From Phytohabitans aurantiacus (GTDB lineage: Bacteria; Actinomycetota; Actinomycetes; Mycobacteriales; Micromonosporaceae), in assembly GCF_027923225.1 (NCBI RefSeq), contig NZ_BSDI01000014.1:1-64000 (forward strand): 64,000 bases of DNA, in the 5' to 3' direction. Below, one piece after another: positions 8,224-16,057 of this stretch. Positions within the stretch are counted from its first letter, which is position 1; the number at the start of each line of letters is the position of its first letter. The notes beneath the pieces are model-generated. The model saw only the letters and a list, made by a program, of their open reading frames with translations. It did no database searches and had not been told where the DNA came from. The position numbers and the translations under genes are program-made.

Positions 8224-9192
8224 TTGATCGAGGTACGCGACCTGGCCAAGCATTTCCGGGTGCATCGACGCGAACCGGGGCTGCGTGCCGCGTTGCGCTC
8301 CCTCGTCCGGCGCGACCACCACACCGCCCGCGCGGTCGACCAGGTCAGCTTCACGATTCCGGAGGGGGAGGTCGTCGGCTTCCTCGGCCCCAACGGCGCC
8401 GGCAAGACGACCACGCTGAAGTGCCTGACCGGCCTGCTCCATCCCACCACCGGCACCGTCCGAGTGCTCGGGCACACCCCGCACCATCGAGAACCCGCCT
8501 TCCTGCGCCGCGTCTCCCTGGTCATGGGTCAGCGCAACGCCTTGTTCTGGGACCTGCCGGCCGCCGACGCCTTCGAGGTCAACCGGGCGATCTACGGCGT
8601 CGCCGAGGCGCCCTACCGCTCGGCGCTCGACGAGTTGGTCGCCCTGCTGGACCTCGAACCGCTGCTCGGTAAACAGGTGCGGGTCCTCAGCCTCGGCGAG
8701 CGGATGCGCTGCGAGCTGGCCGGCGCGTTGCTGCACCGGCCTGACGTGCTCTTCCTCGACGAGCCGACACTCGGCCTGGACGTCAACGGTCAGGCGGCGG
8801 TACGCGCCTTCCTGCGTGACTACAACGCCCAGCACGGCGCGACCATATTGTTGACCAGCCACTACATGGGCGACGTGACCGCGCTGGCCCGCCGGGTGCT
8901 GGTCATCGACCGCGGCACCCTTCGCTTCGACGGCGACCTCGCCGCACTGGTCGAGGCGCACTCGCCCCACCGGCTGGTCCGGGTCACCCTGCGCGAGGCC
9001 GCGCCTGCGCACGCGTGGGCGGGTCTCGGCGAGGTATCCACCATGGACGGTGCGGTGGTCACGCTCGTGGTCCCGCGGGCAGAAACGGCCGCGATCGCGG
9101 CTCGGCTGTTGACCACCCTGCCGGTCGAGGACGTCGCGATCGAGGACCCGCCGGTGGAGGACATCATCCGGGCGGTCTTCGCCGATGCGTGA
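8224..9192 (+). CDS. ABC-2 type transporter ATP-binding protein
   Basis: 322 residues from a TTG start preceded by GGAGAG. Walker A is GPNGAGKTT, the signature is LSLGERMRCELAGALLH, Walker B is DVLFLDEPTLGLD, and the switch histidine is in TSHYMGDV. About 80 C-terminal residues (VRVTLREAAPAHAWAGLGEV onward) form the accessory domain seen in ABC-2 exporter ATPases. It overlaps the first permease gene by 8 bp, so the three genes 8224-10776 form one exporter. LSLGE replaces the more usual LSGGQ, as in a known subgroup of ABC-2 ATPases. Substrate unknown. Confidence 0.92.
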   Translation: MIEVRDLAKHFRVHRREPGLRAALRSLVRRDHHTARAVDQVSFTIPEGEVVGFLGPNGAGKTTTLKCLTGLLHPTTGTVRVLGHTPHHREPAFLRRVSLVMGQRNALFWDLPAADAFEVNRAIYGVAEAPYRSALDELVALLDLEPLLGKQVRVLSLGERMRCELAGALLHRPDVLFLDEPTLGLDVNGQAAVRAFLRDYNAQHGATILLTSHYMGDVTALARRVLVIDRGTLRFDGDLAALVEAHSPHRLVRVTLREAAPAHAWAGLGEVSTMDGAVVTLVVPRAETAAIAARLLTTLPVEDVAIEDPPVEDIIRAVFADA

Positions 9193-9985
9193 CCTGCTCA
9201 CCGCGTACCCGCCGCTGGTGCGCAGCGCCGCCCTGGTCGCCGTCACCTACCGGGGCCGGATGATCCTTGGCGTGATCACCGGCTTCTTCCCGCTGCTGAC
9301 GATGGCGGTGTGGCTCACCGTGGTCGCCGAGGGCGGACCACCGGCGGGCTGGACCACCGGCGACTTCCTGTCCTACTACGCGGCGGCGACGCTGCTGTGG
9401 AACCTCTCCGGCAACCACGTGGTGTGGCGGTGGGACGCGGACATGCGCAGCGGCGACCTGTCCATCCGCCTGCTCCGGCCAGTGCACCCGTTCCACCAGT
9501 ACGCCACCAGCGACCTCGGTCACCGGCTGGTCTTCCTGGCGATGCTGGTGCCGACCCTGACGATCGCCGCGCTGCTCGTGCCGGGCCTGGACTACCCGGC
9601 CGATCCGGTCCTGCTCGCCGCCGTCGCCGTCGCGCTGGCCCTCGCGTACGCGCTCAGCCTGCTCATGGCCTCGACGTTCGCCCTGGTCGGGTTCTGGAGC
9701 ACGCAGACGACCAACGCGTGGCTGCTGTGGTGGGGCCTCGGCTCGTTCGCCTCCGGCTGGGTCGCCCCGCTGGCACTGATGCCGGACTGGCTACGCACGG
9801 CGGCCGCCCTGTTGCCGTTTCGCACCGCGATGGGCTTCCCCGTCGAGTTGCTGATGGGCCGCCTCGACCCGCGCCAGACCGTGTACGGCTTCGCCGTCGG
9901 ACTCGGCTGGCTCGCGGTGTTCGCCCTGCTGTACCGGATCACGTGGCGGCGCGGCATCCGCCGCTACCAGGCGGTGGCCGGATGA
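9185..9985 (+). CDS. ABC-2 family transporter permease
   Basis: 266 residues with about six hydrophobic segments (GRMILGVITGFFPLLTMAVW, LVFLAMLVPTLTIAALLVPG, LLAAVAVALALAYALSLLMA). Residues DMRSGDLSIRLLRPVHPFHQ between the second and third spans match the conserved cytoplasmic block of ABC2_membrane_6-type permeases. It overlaps the ATPase by 8 bp and the next permease by 4 bp (ATGA), indicating a heterodimeric membrane domain with tightly coupled translation. Confidence 0.88.
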   Translation: MRDLLTAYPPLVRSAALVAVTYRGRMILGVITGFFPLLTMAVWLTVVAEGGPPAGWTTGDFLSYYAAATLLWNLSGNHVVWRWDADMRSGDLSIRLLRPVHPFHQYATSDLGHRLVFLAMLVPTLTIAALLVPGLDYPADPVLLAAVAVALALAYALSLLMASTFALVGFWSTQTTNAWLLWWGLGSFASGWVAPLALMPDWLRTAAALLPFRTAMGFPVELLMGRLDPRQTVYGFAVGLGWLAVFALLYRITWRRGIRRYQAVAG

Positions 9986-10776
9986 GCGGATGGACCCGCC
10001 ACGCCCGCATCCTGGGCATCTGCTGGCGAGCGGCCGTGGCCAGCGAGGTGGAGTACCGGTTCAACTTCATCTCCAACGTTGCGCTCAGCATGTTCTGGAT
10101 GCTGTGGGCGGCGGCCGGCGCGTCGGTCTACTTCCGGTACACCGGCGCGGTGGCCGGCTGGACCAACGCCGAGGTCCTCGTCGTCATCGGCCTCTTCTTC
10201 GCCCTCAACGGCATACGGCAGATGGTGCTTCAGCCCAACCTGGAGCGGATGACCGACTACGTACGCCTCGGCACGCTCGACTTCCTCCTCATCAAGCCGT
10301 TCGACGCGCAACTGTTGGTCAGCCTGCGCCACCTGAACGTCAACACCCTGCTCGATCCGGTGCTCGGCCTGGCGCTCACCACCACCGGCATCGTCCTCAC
10401 CGGCCGCGGCACGTCCGTGGCCGCGCTCGCCTCGTTCGCCTGGATGCTGGCGTGCGCCGTGCTGCTGATGTACGCCCTCACCGTCGCGATGATGGCCCTC
10501 GCCGTGAAGCTGGTGGCCGCCGAGGAACTCGGCCAGGTCTCCTACGCTTTCGTCGAGCTGTCGCGCTTCCCGGTGGACCTGTACCGCAATCCCGTGCAGA
10601 CCATCCTCACCATCGTGCCCATCGCGTTCCTGACCACGTATCCCGCCGCCGCGTTGCTCGGCCGTCTCGACCCCTACATGCTGCTGCTCGCACCCGCGGT
10701 GGCAGCCTGCGCCGGCGTCCTGGCAACCCTCGCCTGGCGACGATCCCTCCGCTCCTATGCCGGCGCGAGCGCCTGA
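9982..10776 (+). CDS. ABC-2 family transporter permease, second subunit
   Basis: 264 residues starting MSGWTRHARILGICWRAAVA, six hydrophobic segments. The block RLGTLDFLLIKPFDAQLLVS aligns with the GDL-RLLRPVHPF block of the preceding permease, marking the two as paired paralogues of the ABC2_membrane_6 type. The start ATG overlaps the previous stop (ATGA). It ends 7 bp before the stop of a convergent oxidoreductase gene. Confidence 0.88.
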   Translation: MSGWTRHARILGICWRAAVASEVEYRFNFISNVALSMFWMLWAAAGASVYFRYTGAVAGWTNAEVLVVIGLFFALNGIRQMVLQPNLERMTDYVRLGTLDFLLIKPFDAQLLVSLRHLNVNTLLDPVLGLALTTTGIVLTGRGTSVAALASFAWMLACAVLLMYALTVAMMALAVKLVAAEELGQVSYAFVELSRFPVDLYRNPVQTILTIVPIAFLTTYPAAALLGRLDPYMLLLAPAVAACAGVLATLAWRRSLRSYAGASA

Positions 10777-10783
10777 CCCGCGT

Positions 10784-11752
10784 TCACATCGCGACGACGA
10801 GTTTGCCGGTGGTGTGCTCGCGGGCGAAGTCGACGCAGGCTTGGCCGCCCTCGTCGAGGGTGTAGCGGCGACCGATCGTGGCCGGTAGCCGGCCGGCGGC
10901 CGCCAGTTCGCCGACTTCTCGCATGCCGCCGAGGGTGCCGTCCATGTCCAGTACGAAGTGCAGCGCGACGTCGTCGCGGCCGATCCATTCCTGTTGGGGC
11001 ACCGGGTAGGTGATGGTCAGGAGGCGCCCGCCTGACCGGACGGCGCGGGCGACGCCGGTGAGCTGATCGCTGGGCAGGGTCAGGTTGAAGGCGACGTCGA
11101 CGCCGGAGGGGTACTCGGCTTCTGCGTACCCGATGGTCTGGTCGGCGCCGAGCGCCCGCAGCAGGTCCGCGTCGGCGGCGGTGGCGGTGGCGATCACTCG
11201 TGCCTTCGCTTCGGCCAGCAGCGGTACGACCGCGGTGCCGACACCGCCGGTGGCACCGATGACCAGGACGGTTTCGCCGGGGCGGACGTTGGCGGTCGCC
11301 ATCAGCGCCCGTGCGGTCAGGCCGACGGTGGGCAGGGCGGCCGCCTGTTCGATGCCGAGGCCGGGCGGGCGGTGAGCCAGGAATGGGGTGTCGGCCTCGA
11401 AGACCGCGTACTCGGCCAGCGAGCCGGTGCTCAGTGACGGCCGGTTCACACCCGCCATCGCGCGCAGGGCCCGCGGCACGGCCTGGCCGAAGATCTCGTC
11501 GCCCACCTGGTACCCGGTGACACCGGCGCCGACCTCGGTGACCGTACCGGCGAAGTCGTTGCCGGGTACGTGCGGAAACTCCAGCGGCGCGACGTCGTGG
11601 AAAGCGCCGCTGGGCAGGCGGACGTCCGCCGGGTTGATCGAGGCGGCGGCGATGCGGACCAGGAGCTGCCCCGGACCGGGGCGGGGCACCGGCACGTCGG
11701 CCACCGTGTACGTCTCGGGTGGTCCGTATCCGGTCACCACAACTGCCTTCAT
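10784..11752 (-). CDS. NADP-dependent zinc-less alcohol dehydrogenase/quinone oxidoreductase
   Basis: 322 residues of the medium-chain dehydrogenase fold: N-terminal GroES-like domain (GPGQLLVRIAAASINPADVR, FPHVPGNDFAGTVTEVGAGV), then a Rossmann core with VLVIGATGGVGTAVVPLLAE. Catalytic-zinc cysteines are absent, so it belongs to the quinone oxidoreductase branch reducing quinones or enones with NADPH. It is divergent from a TetR gene, and two copies of one palindrome lie between them. It is therefore probably induced when the TetR ligand, possibly its electrophilic substrate, is present. Confidence 0.9.
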   Translation of the reverse strand: MKAVVVTGYGPPETYTVADVPVPRPGPGQLLVRIAAASINPADVRLPSGAFHDVAPLEFPHVPGNDFAGTVTEVGAGVTGYQVGDEIFGQAVPRALRAMAGVNRPSLSTGSLAEYAVFEADTPFLAHRPPGLGIEQAAALPTVGLTARALMATANVRPGETVLVIGATGGVGTAVVPLLAEAKARVIATATAADADLLRALGADQTIGYAEAEYPSGVDVAFNLTLPSDQLTGVARAVRSGGRLLTITYPVPQQEWIGRDDVALHFVLDMDGTLGGMREVGELAAAGRLPATIGRRYTLDEGGQACVDFAREHTTGKLVVAM

Positions 11753-11763
11753 GTACGTCCTCC

Positions 11764-11829
11764 ATAAGCGGACCGAGCGGTCATGTTATCGAAGGCAAGC
11801 TAGCAATAAGCGGACCGGGCGGTCAAGTT
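11764..11829. promoter_or_regulatory. Paired TetR-type operators
   Basis: Two direct copies of a 23-24 bp box, ATAAGCGGACCG(A/G)GCGGTC followed by A(T/A)GTT, start at 11764 and 11806, exactly 42 bp apart (four helical turns). Each contains the palindrome GACCG-N2-CGGTC (11771-11782 and 11813-11824). The first copy lies just before the oxidoreductase start and the second just before the TetR start, so one repressor could silence both genes. Confidence 0.75.
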
Positions 11830-11843
11830 GCTAGGGTGGCGCG

Positions 11844-12443
11844 GTGAGCTCGCCCCGTCCCCTGCGCGCCGACGCCGCCCGCAACCGGCAGTCGCTGCTG
11901 GCGGCGGCGGCCGACGAGTTCGCGGAGCGGGGCCTGGACGCGTCCGTCGCCGACATCGCCCGCCGCGCCGGTGTCGGCAAGGGCACCGTCTTTCGCCACT
12001 TCGCCACCAAGGACGACCTGCTCGCGGCCATCGTCATCGACCGGATCGACACGCTCAACACGGTCGGCGAGAAGCTGCTCGGCGCGGCGGATCCGGGCGC
12101 CGCGCTGCTGGAGTTCCTCACCGTCGCCGCGCACCAGCGGCAACAACGCGACCTGTCGTTCCTGCAGGAGGCCGGCGACCTGTCCCCGGAGGTGGTGCGG
12201 GTGCGCGCCCACATGTTCGACATCGTGCACCGGCTTGTCGATCGGGCCCGCGACTACGGTGTGGTGCGAGCCGACGTCACCGGAGCCGACGTCATCCTGC
12301 TGATGTGCGCGCCGAACTATGTCGCCAGCTACGTTCCGGACGCCCCACCCGACCTGTGGCGGCGGTACCTGGCCATCATCTTCGACGGCCTGCGCCCGCA
12401 AAGCGCCCACCCGCTGCCACACCCACCGCCATCGGTTCTTTGA
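11844..12443 (+). CDS. TetR family repressor
   Basis: 199 residues. The N-terminal HTH (RNRQSLLAAAADEFAERGLD, ASVADIARRAGVGKGTVFRH) is a standard TetR DNA-binding domain with the FATKDDLL exit. The C-terminal helical ligand domain (LLEFLTVAAHQRQQRDLSFL, WRRYLAIIFDGLRP) matches a common actinobacterial TetR group. GTG start. It is divergent from the quinone oxidoreductase, and the two matching palindromes between them indicate autoregulation plus control of that gene. Confidence 0.92.
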   Translation: MSSPRPLRADAARNRQSLLAAAADEFAERGLDASVADIARRAGVGKGTVFRHFATKDDLLAAIVIDRIDTLNTVGEKLLGAADPGAALLEFLTVAAHQRQQRDLSFLQEAGDLSPEVVRVRAHMFDIVHRLVDRARDYGVVRADVTGADVILLMCAPNYVASYVPDAPPDLWRRYLAIIFDGLRPQSAHPLPHPPPSVL

Positions 12444-12458
12444 CGCTCCCGAGCCGTC

Positions 12459-13550
12459 TCACCCGCGGCGGTCCACCGGGCGGGTGGCGACCCGTGGGCG
12501 CAGGCCAAGAAAGGCGGCCTGCCGTGCCGCCGCCGCGTCCAGCGCCCGCGATTCGGCCGGTGTGAGCGCGCGGTAGAGCACCGCTTCGACCAGCACAGTG
12601 TCTCTTGTGGAGGTACGCCGCCAGCGCCCCGCCACCTGCCCGTCCACCAACAGCATCCCGTTGGGCACCACCGTGCCGGGCGGGAGCGCGCGGGCCGCGC
12701 CGGAGGCGTCGAGCGCGTACTTGCTCTCCGTGAACGCCACCACGTACTCGTCGTACCCCTGTACAAGATGGACGGTGGGCGAGGCGGGCGTGGGCCTCTC
12801 CTGCCACCCTGACCAGTACGACACGCCGTCGACGACGTCGTGGCGCAGGCGGTCGCCGGCCAGCGCCACGCCCCGCGCGATGTCGGCACGGGGGAGGCTG
12901 CACCACCACCTGAGATCCTTGGCGGTGGCCGGCCCGTGGCTGCTGAAGTAGCGGGTGACGAGCTCGGCGAGCGCCTCGTCCGGATCGCGTTCGGGCGCGG
13001 GCGGCACCCGCGCTTCCAGCAACGCGTACGTGTGGTGCTTTCCGCGCACCGGCCCGCTGCAGATGAGACCGTCGAGCTCGGCGTGCATCAGCAGGTAACC
13101 CAGGCCGAAACCGGTGCTCGGCAGGCCCGCGCCACGGAGTATTTCGGCCAGTTCCCCGCGGGTGCGGCAGGTGCCTTCGAGCGCCTCGGCGAGCAGGTCG
13201 TGCGCCTTGGTGAAAGCGCGCTCGTCGAGACCGGCCCGACGGTACGCGTACCCATTCATGGCGTGCACCCGCGGGCCGGTAAGGCGCAGCAGCCACCGGA
13301 TGTCGTCGGGCGTCACGAAGTGCCACGTCGGCCTCAACACGTGGGTACGCAGAAACTCGCCCGCGTCGAAGGAACGCTGCACCTCGGCGTCGGTGATGCC
13401 GGGCAGCCGCTCGCCCAGCGACCACTTCGCCGGCCCGAAATCCTGCGCCTGCACCGCCCCGAACCATCGCACGACGTCGGCGGGCGCCCGCATGGCGGCA
13501 TCGCCCCTCAGAAGAACGCTTCCCATACGCCGGTCGGCGATAGCCCTCAC
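12459..13550 (-). CDS. Winged-helix DNA-binding protein of the AlkZ/YcaQ (HTH_42) superfamily
   Basis: 363 residues. The N-terminal block (VVRWFGAVQAQDFGPAKWSL) carries Q34-A-Q36, which corresponds to the QxQ catalytic motif of AlkZ-type DNA glycosylases. Further family blocks are LRPTWHFVTPDDIRWLLRLT, GTCRTRGELAEILRGAG, HTYALLEARV, YFSSHGPATAKDLRWWCSL, VHLVQGYDEYVVAFTESKYA and PNGMLLVDGQVAGRW. AlkZ removes interstrand crosslinks and is often next to genotoxin clusters; most family members are untested. No biosynthetic cluster is adjacent, so this could be a housekeeping paralogue. It converges on the TetR gene. Confidence 0.85.
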   Translation of the reverse strand: MRAIADRRMGSVLLRGDAAMRAPADVVRWFGAVQAQDFGPAKWSLGERLPGITDAEVQRSFDAGEFLRTHVLRPTWHFVTPDDIRWLLRLTGPRVHAMNGYAYRRAGLDERAFTKAHDLLAEALEGTCRTRGELAEILRGAGLPSTGFGLGYLLMHAELDGLICSGPVRGKHHTYALLEARVPPAPERDPDEALAELVTRYFSSHGPATAKDLRWWCSLPRADIARGVALAGDRLRHDVVDGVSYWSGWQERPTPASPTVHLVQGYDEYVVAFTESKYALDASGAARALPPGTVVPNGMLLVDGQVAGRWRRTSTRDTVLVEAVLYRALTPAESRALDAAAARQAAFLGLRPRVATRPVDRRG

Positions 13551-13575
13551 GCCCCCAGCCTATGAGGGGTAGCCA

Positions 13576-13591
13576 TCGATCGTTCGATCGA
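13576..13591. promoter_or_regulatory. Palindrome upstream of the 522-residue unknown gene
   Basis: TCGATCGTTCGATCGA is a 7-2-7 inverted repeat 19 bases before the ATG of the rightward unknown gene and 25 bases before the leftward AlkZ-like gene. A regulatory role is inferred from position. Confidence 0.35.
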
Positions 13592-13610
13592 AGCGTGAGA
13601 GATTGGGCGG

Positions 13611-15179
13611 ATGCAGGCGTCCGCCCAGGTTTTCGTGTCGCATCACCAGCTTCAGGTGTTGGGCGGTTGGGAGCGGGGTGACGACCTCGGCCTCTACGTC
13701 GTGGGGGACAGCCTTCTGCAGGTCACCGGGGGCTCGCAGTTGACGGCTTTCACCGGCCCGCACACTGGTCGGGTCCGGGTGGAACTGGTGTCGCGGAAAG
13801 CGGCGCCGGACGACCACATCGGTGAGTGGGAGGCGGCGTCAGAGGCGACCGTGTGGTGCCCGCAGGGGCGGCTATGGGTCTGCGGGCTGATGGGCGACTG
13901 CCCGGAAGAGTTGGGCGCGGAGGTCGAGGCCGGCCTCGTGCGGGTGCGTGTCGCCGCCCGGCATCGCCGGCCGGAGGGTACGCCCGGTCCGCAGGAGGAG
14001 TACCAGGTCAGCTTCTGGCCGGTCAATGTGGACACCGGCTTCCGCGGCCTGCGCGACGACGGATACTCGGCGGGATCGAAGTCCCCTGACCCGGCGCGTG
14101 CCGCCGGCTGGGCGATGGTTCGCCTGATCTCGCGGGCGAACCCCGATCCCCGGGAGGAGAATCTGCGGCGGGCCGCGGCGCGCGCCGGGCATGGCGTCGC
14201 GGAGCCACCCGACGCGCGCGTCGACGTGCGGCGCGATCATGCGCTGCCGTCCGACCTGACGCAGGCCGTACTGGGCGCGCCGGCCGATCACCTCGGCGCC
14301 GTCTTCCAGGGCGAGGAGTGGGTACTGCCAGCCGGGCCCGTGGAGATCCGGCTGCGACCGGTGTCCACGCTGGACGGTGCGCGGCTGGGGTGGCGGTGGC
14401 AGTCTCTGCGCGCGGCCGTACCGGATGAGGTGGAGTCCACAGTCCACCTTCGGATCGAGGCCAGCGGCGGGCTGAGCCTGACGCACACCGGCGTCCGTGC
14501 CCGTGACGCTGTCCTGCTTGGACTGGTCTGGGAGTACCTGCTGGCTCACGCCGAGGCCAAGGCGAGCGGTGCCGGGGTCGACGTGCACCCGTGGGTTCCT
14601 GTGCTCGCGGAGTCGGAGGCGCGGGCGGCCGCCCGAGAGCAGGCCGACCGGCGCGGCAGGGAGGCGATGGAGGCGCGCCGCTGGGGCGGCAGGCCGCCGT
14701 CCGATCGGCTCCGCGGTGTGCCGGCCAACACGATCGGCCTGTCCAATCTCGACCGTGGCCTGCTGGACAGCCTGGCCGACGCGCCGCCCGAGGCGCAACG
14801 CGCGGTTGCGCGCTGGGCTACCCGGAAGGTGTACGAGCTGGCCAGGCTGGACACCGTCGACTGGATCGCATCGGCTCTGGCGGCGGTGGATCGGGGCGAG
14901 TCTCTCCCACCGCCGTTCGACACCGACCAGCCACCCTGGGACCGGCTCTGGGCGGACCCGCGGGTGCCGGCCACCACGGTAACCATCGCAACGGGTACGC
15001 CCAACTGGTCTGTGCAAGCCCTCGCGTTCCCGGCCATCCACGCCGCGTACCACGACGATCCGCTGGCCGCCGCGGTCGACACGGTCTACTGGGCCGCGCT
15101 CGCGTACGGCGACCGCCACCGCGACCTGCTCGCCGCGGCCGCCGCCCGCCTGGCCGAGGTCACCGCCTCCGACCGTTGA
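13611..15179 (+). CDS. Uncharacterised two-part protein, 522 residues
   Basis: I do not recognise the family. Residues 1-160 are rich in short beta strands (QVFVSHHQLQVLGGWE, VRVELVSRKAAPDDHIGEWE, LVRVRVAARHRRPEG). Residues 195-320 form a second beta-rich segment ending in a helix (DAVLLGLVWEYLLAHAEAKA). The C-terminal 180 residues are helical, with LSNLDRGLLDSLADAPPEAQ, AVARWATRKVYELARLDTVD and the distinctive PNWSVQALAFPAIHAAYHDD. No signal peptide or membrane span is present. Codon use is like its neighbours and length is robust, so it is a real gene. Its end overlaps the convergent phosphotransferase by 20 bp. Confidence 0.8.
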   Translation: MQASAQVFVSHHQLQVLGGWERGDDLGLYVVGDSLLQVTGGSQLTAFTGPHTGRVRVELVSRKAAPDDHIGEWEAASEATVWCPQGRLWVCGLMGDCPEELGAEVEAGLVRVRVAARHRRPEGTPGPQEEYQVSFWPVNVDTGFRGLRDDGYSAGSKSPDPARAAGWAMVRLISRANPDPREENLRRAAARAGHGVAEPPDARVDVRRDHALPSDLTQAVLGAPADHLGAVFQGEEWVLPAGPVEIRLRPVSTLDGARLGWRWQSLRAAVPDEVESTVHLRIEASGGLSLTHTGVRARDAVLLGLVWEYLLAHAEAKASGAGVDVHPWVPVLAESEARAAAREQADRRGREAMEARRWGGRPPSDRLRGVPANTIGLSNLDRGLLDSLADAPPEAQRAVARWATRKVYELARLDTVDWIASALAAVDRGESLPPPFDTDQPPWDRLWADPRVPATTVTIATGTPNWSVQALAFPAIHAAYHDDPLAAAVDTVYWAALAYGDRHRDLLAAAAARLAEVTASDR

Positions 15180-16050
15180 ATCGCCTGTTCAACGTGTCGA
15201 GCGTCGGCCACGGAGGGCCATCGCGCAGCGCACGCACGAGTTCCTCCCCGAACCACTTCCCGTTTGGGAACTGGTCGCCCCGGGCCCAACGCCACGCCGC
15301 GACCATTGCGAGAACGAGCTGGCGGCACTCGTCCAGCAGCGCCTGGTCAATGCTCGGGTAGCGCTCGCAGACCGCCTCGGGAACGTGTGCGAGATCGAAC
15401 TCGACGGGTCCACGGCAGCATGTCTCGAGGTCGATGAACAACGGTCCGTCGTTCGTGCTGAGCACGTTGCCTTGATGCGGCTCGCCGTGCAGCAGCTGTT
15501 CCACGGCGCCGCGGTCGTCGATCGCCCGGCGCAGACTTTCCAGTCTGGCGCTGAGGTACCGACGGTCGGCGTCGGCGAGCTCCGGCGACAGACTCGGGTT
15601 GGCAAAGACCTCTGCCGCCTCCGCGACGCGATCCGTGAACCGTGGGATCGGCACATCGATTTTGCGTATGCCAGCGTGTAGGCGCTCCAGCGCCTTGGCG
15701 TAGTCGACCGGCGAGACGTGAGGTGTCACGGGCTCGTAGTAGATCCAGAGCGTCACGTCGAAGCCATCACACGTGTGCACAAGCGGGTCCACCCGCGGCT
15801 CCAACCGGCCCACCGGGCACCCGACCGCGGTGAGCCGTTGAGCGAGCTCGACTTCGAGCCGCGCCGCCCCGTGCTCCACAGGGGCGACCCGGGCAAGGAC
15901 GCCGCATGGCTTCAGCCGCAGCGCCAGCCTGTTCGAACTGTGCAGCACGATGGCCTCGTCGACCGGCAGGTCCAGCGATGTGGCGACCGAAGTCGCAGCC
16001 GTGATCGCGCGCGTGACGTCGGAAGTCTCCACCCACGAATCATGGCCCAT
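15160..16050 (-). CDS. Aminoglycoside/homoserine-kinase-type phosphotransferase
   Basis: 296 residues of the APH/choline-kinase fold. The catalytic loop is LLHGEPHQGNVLSTNDGP (H-x-x-x-x-x-N) and the metal site is LFIDLETCCRGPVEFDLAHV, where D replaces the usual IDWE-type block. The N-lobe is LRLKPCGVLARVAPVEHGAA. Such actinobacterial paralogues phosphorylate small hydroxylated molecules, and resistance function cannot be assumed. It starts 7 bp after the stop of the upstream pectate-lyase-like gene on the same strand and may be co-transcribed with it. Confidence 0.85.
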   Translation of the reverse strand: MGHDSWVETSDVTRAITAATSVATSLDLPVDEAIVLHSSNRLALRLKPCGVLARVAPVEHGAARLEVELAQRLTAVGCPVGRLEPRVDPLVHTCDGFDVTLWIYYEPVTPHVSPVDYAKALERLHAGIRKIDVPIPRFTDRVAEAAEVFANPSLSPELADADRRYLSARLESLRRAIDDRGAVEQLLHGEPHQGNVLSTNDGPLFIDLETCCRGPVEFDLAHVPEAVCERYPSIDQALLDECRQLVLAMVAAWRWARGDQFPNGKWFGEELVRALRDGPPWPTLDTLNRRFNGRRR

Positions 16051-16057
16051 CCGAACG

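Noticed and set aside
13611..15179. Possible antisense genes inside the unknown protein frame (minus strand, 13872-15119)
   Set aside because: The minus-strand frame gives arginine-rich, domain-free text, whereas the plus-strand product has coherent structure and actinobacterial codon bias.
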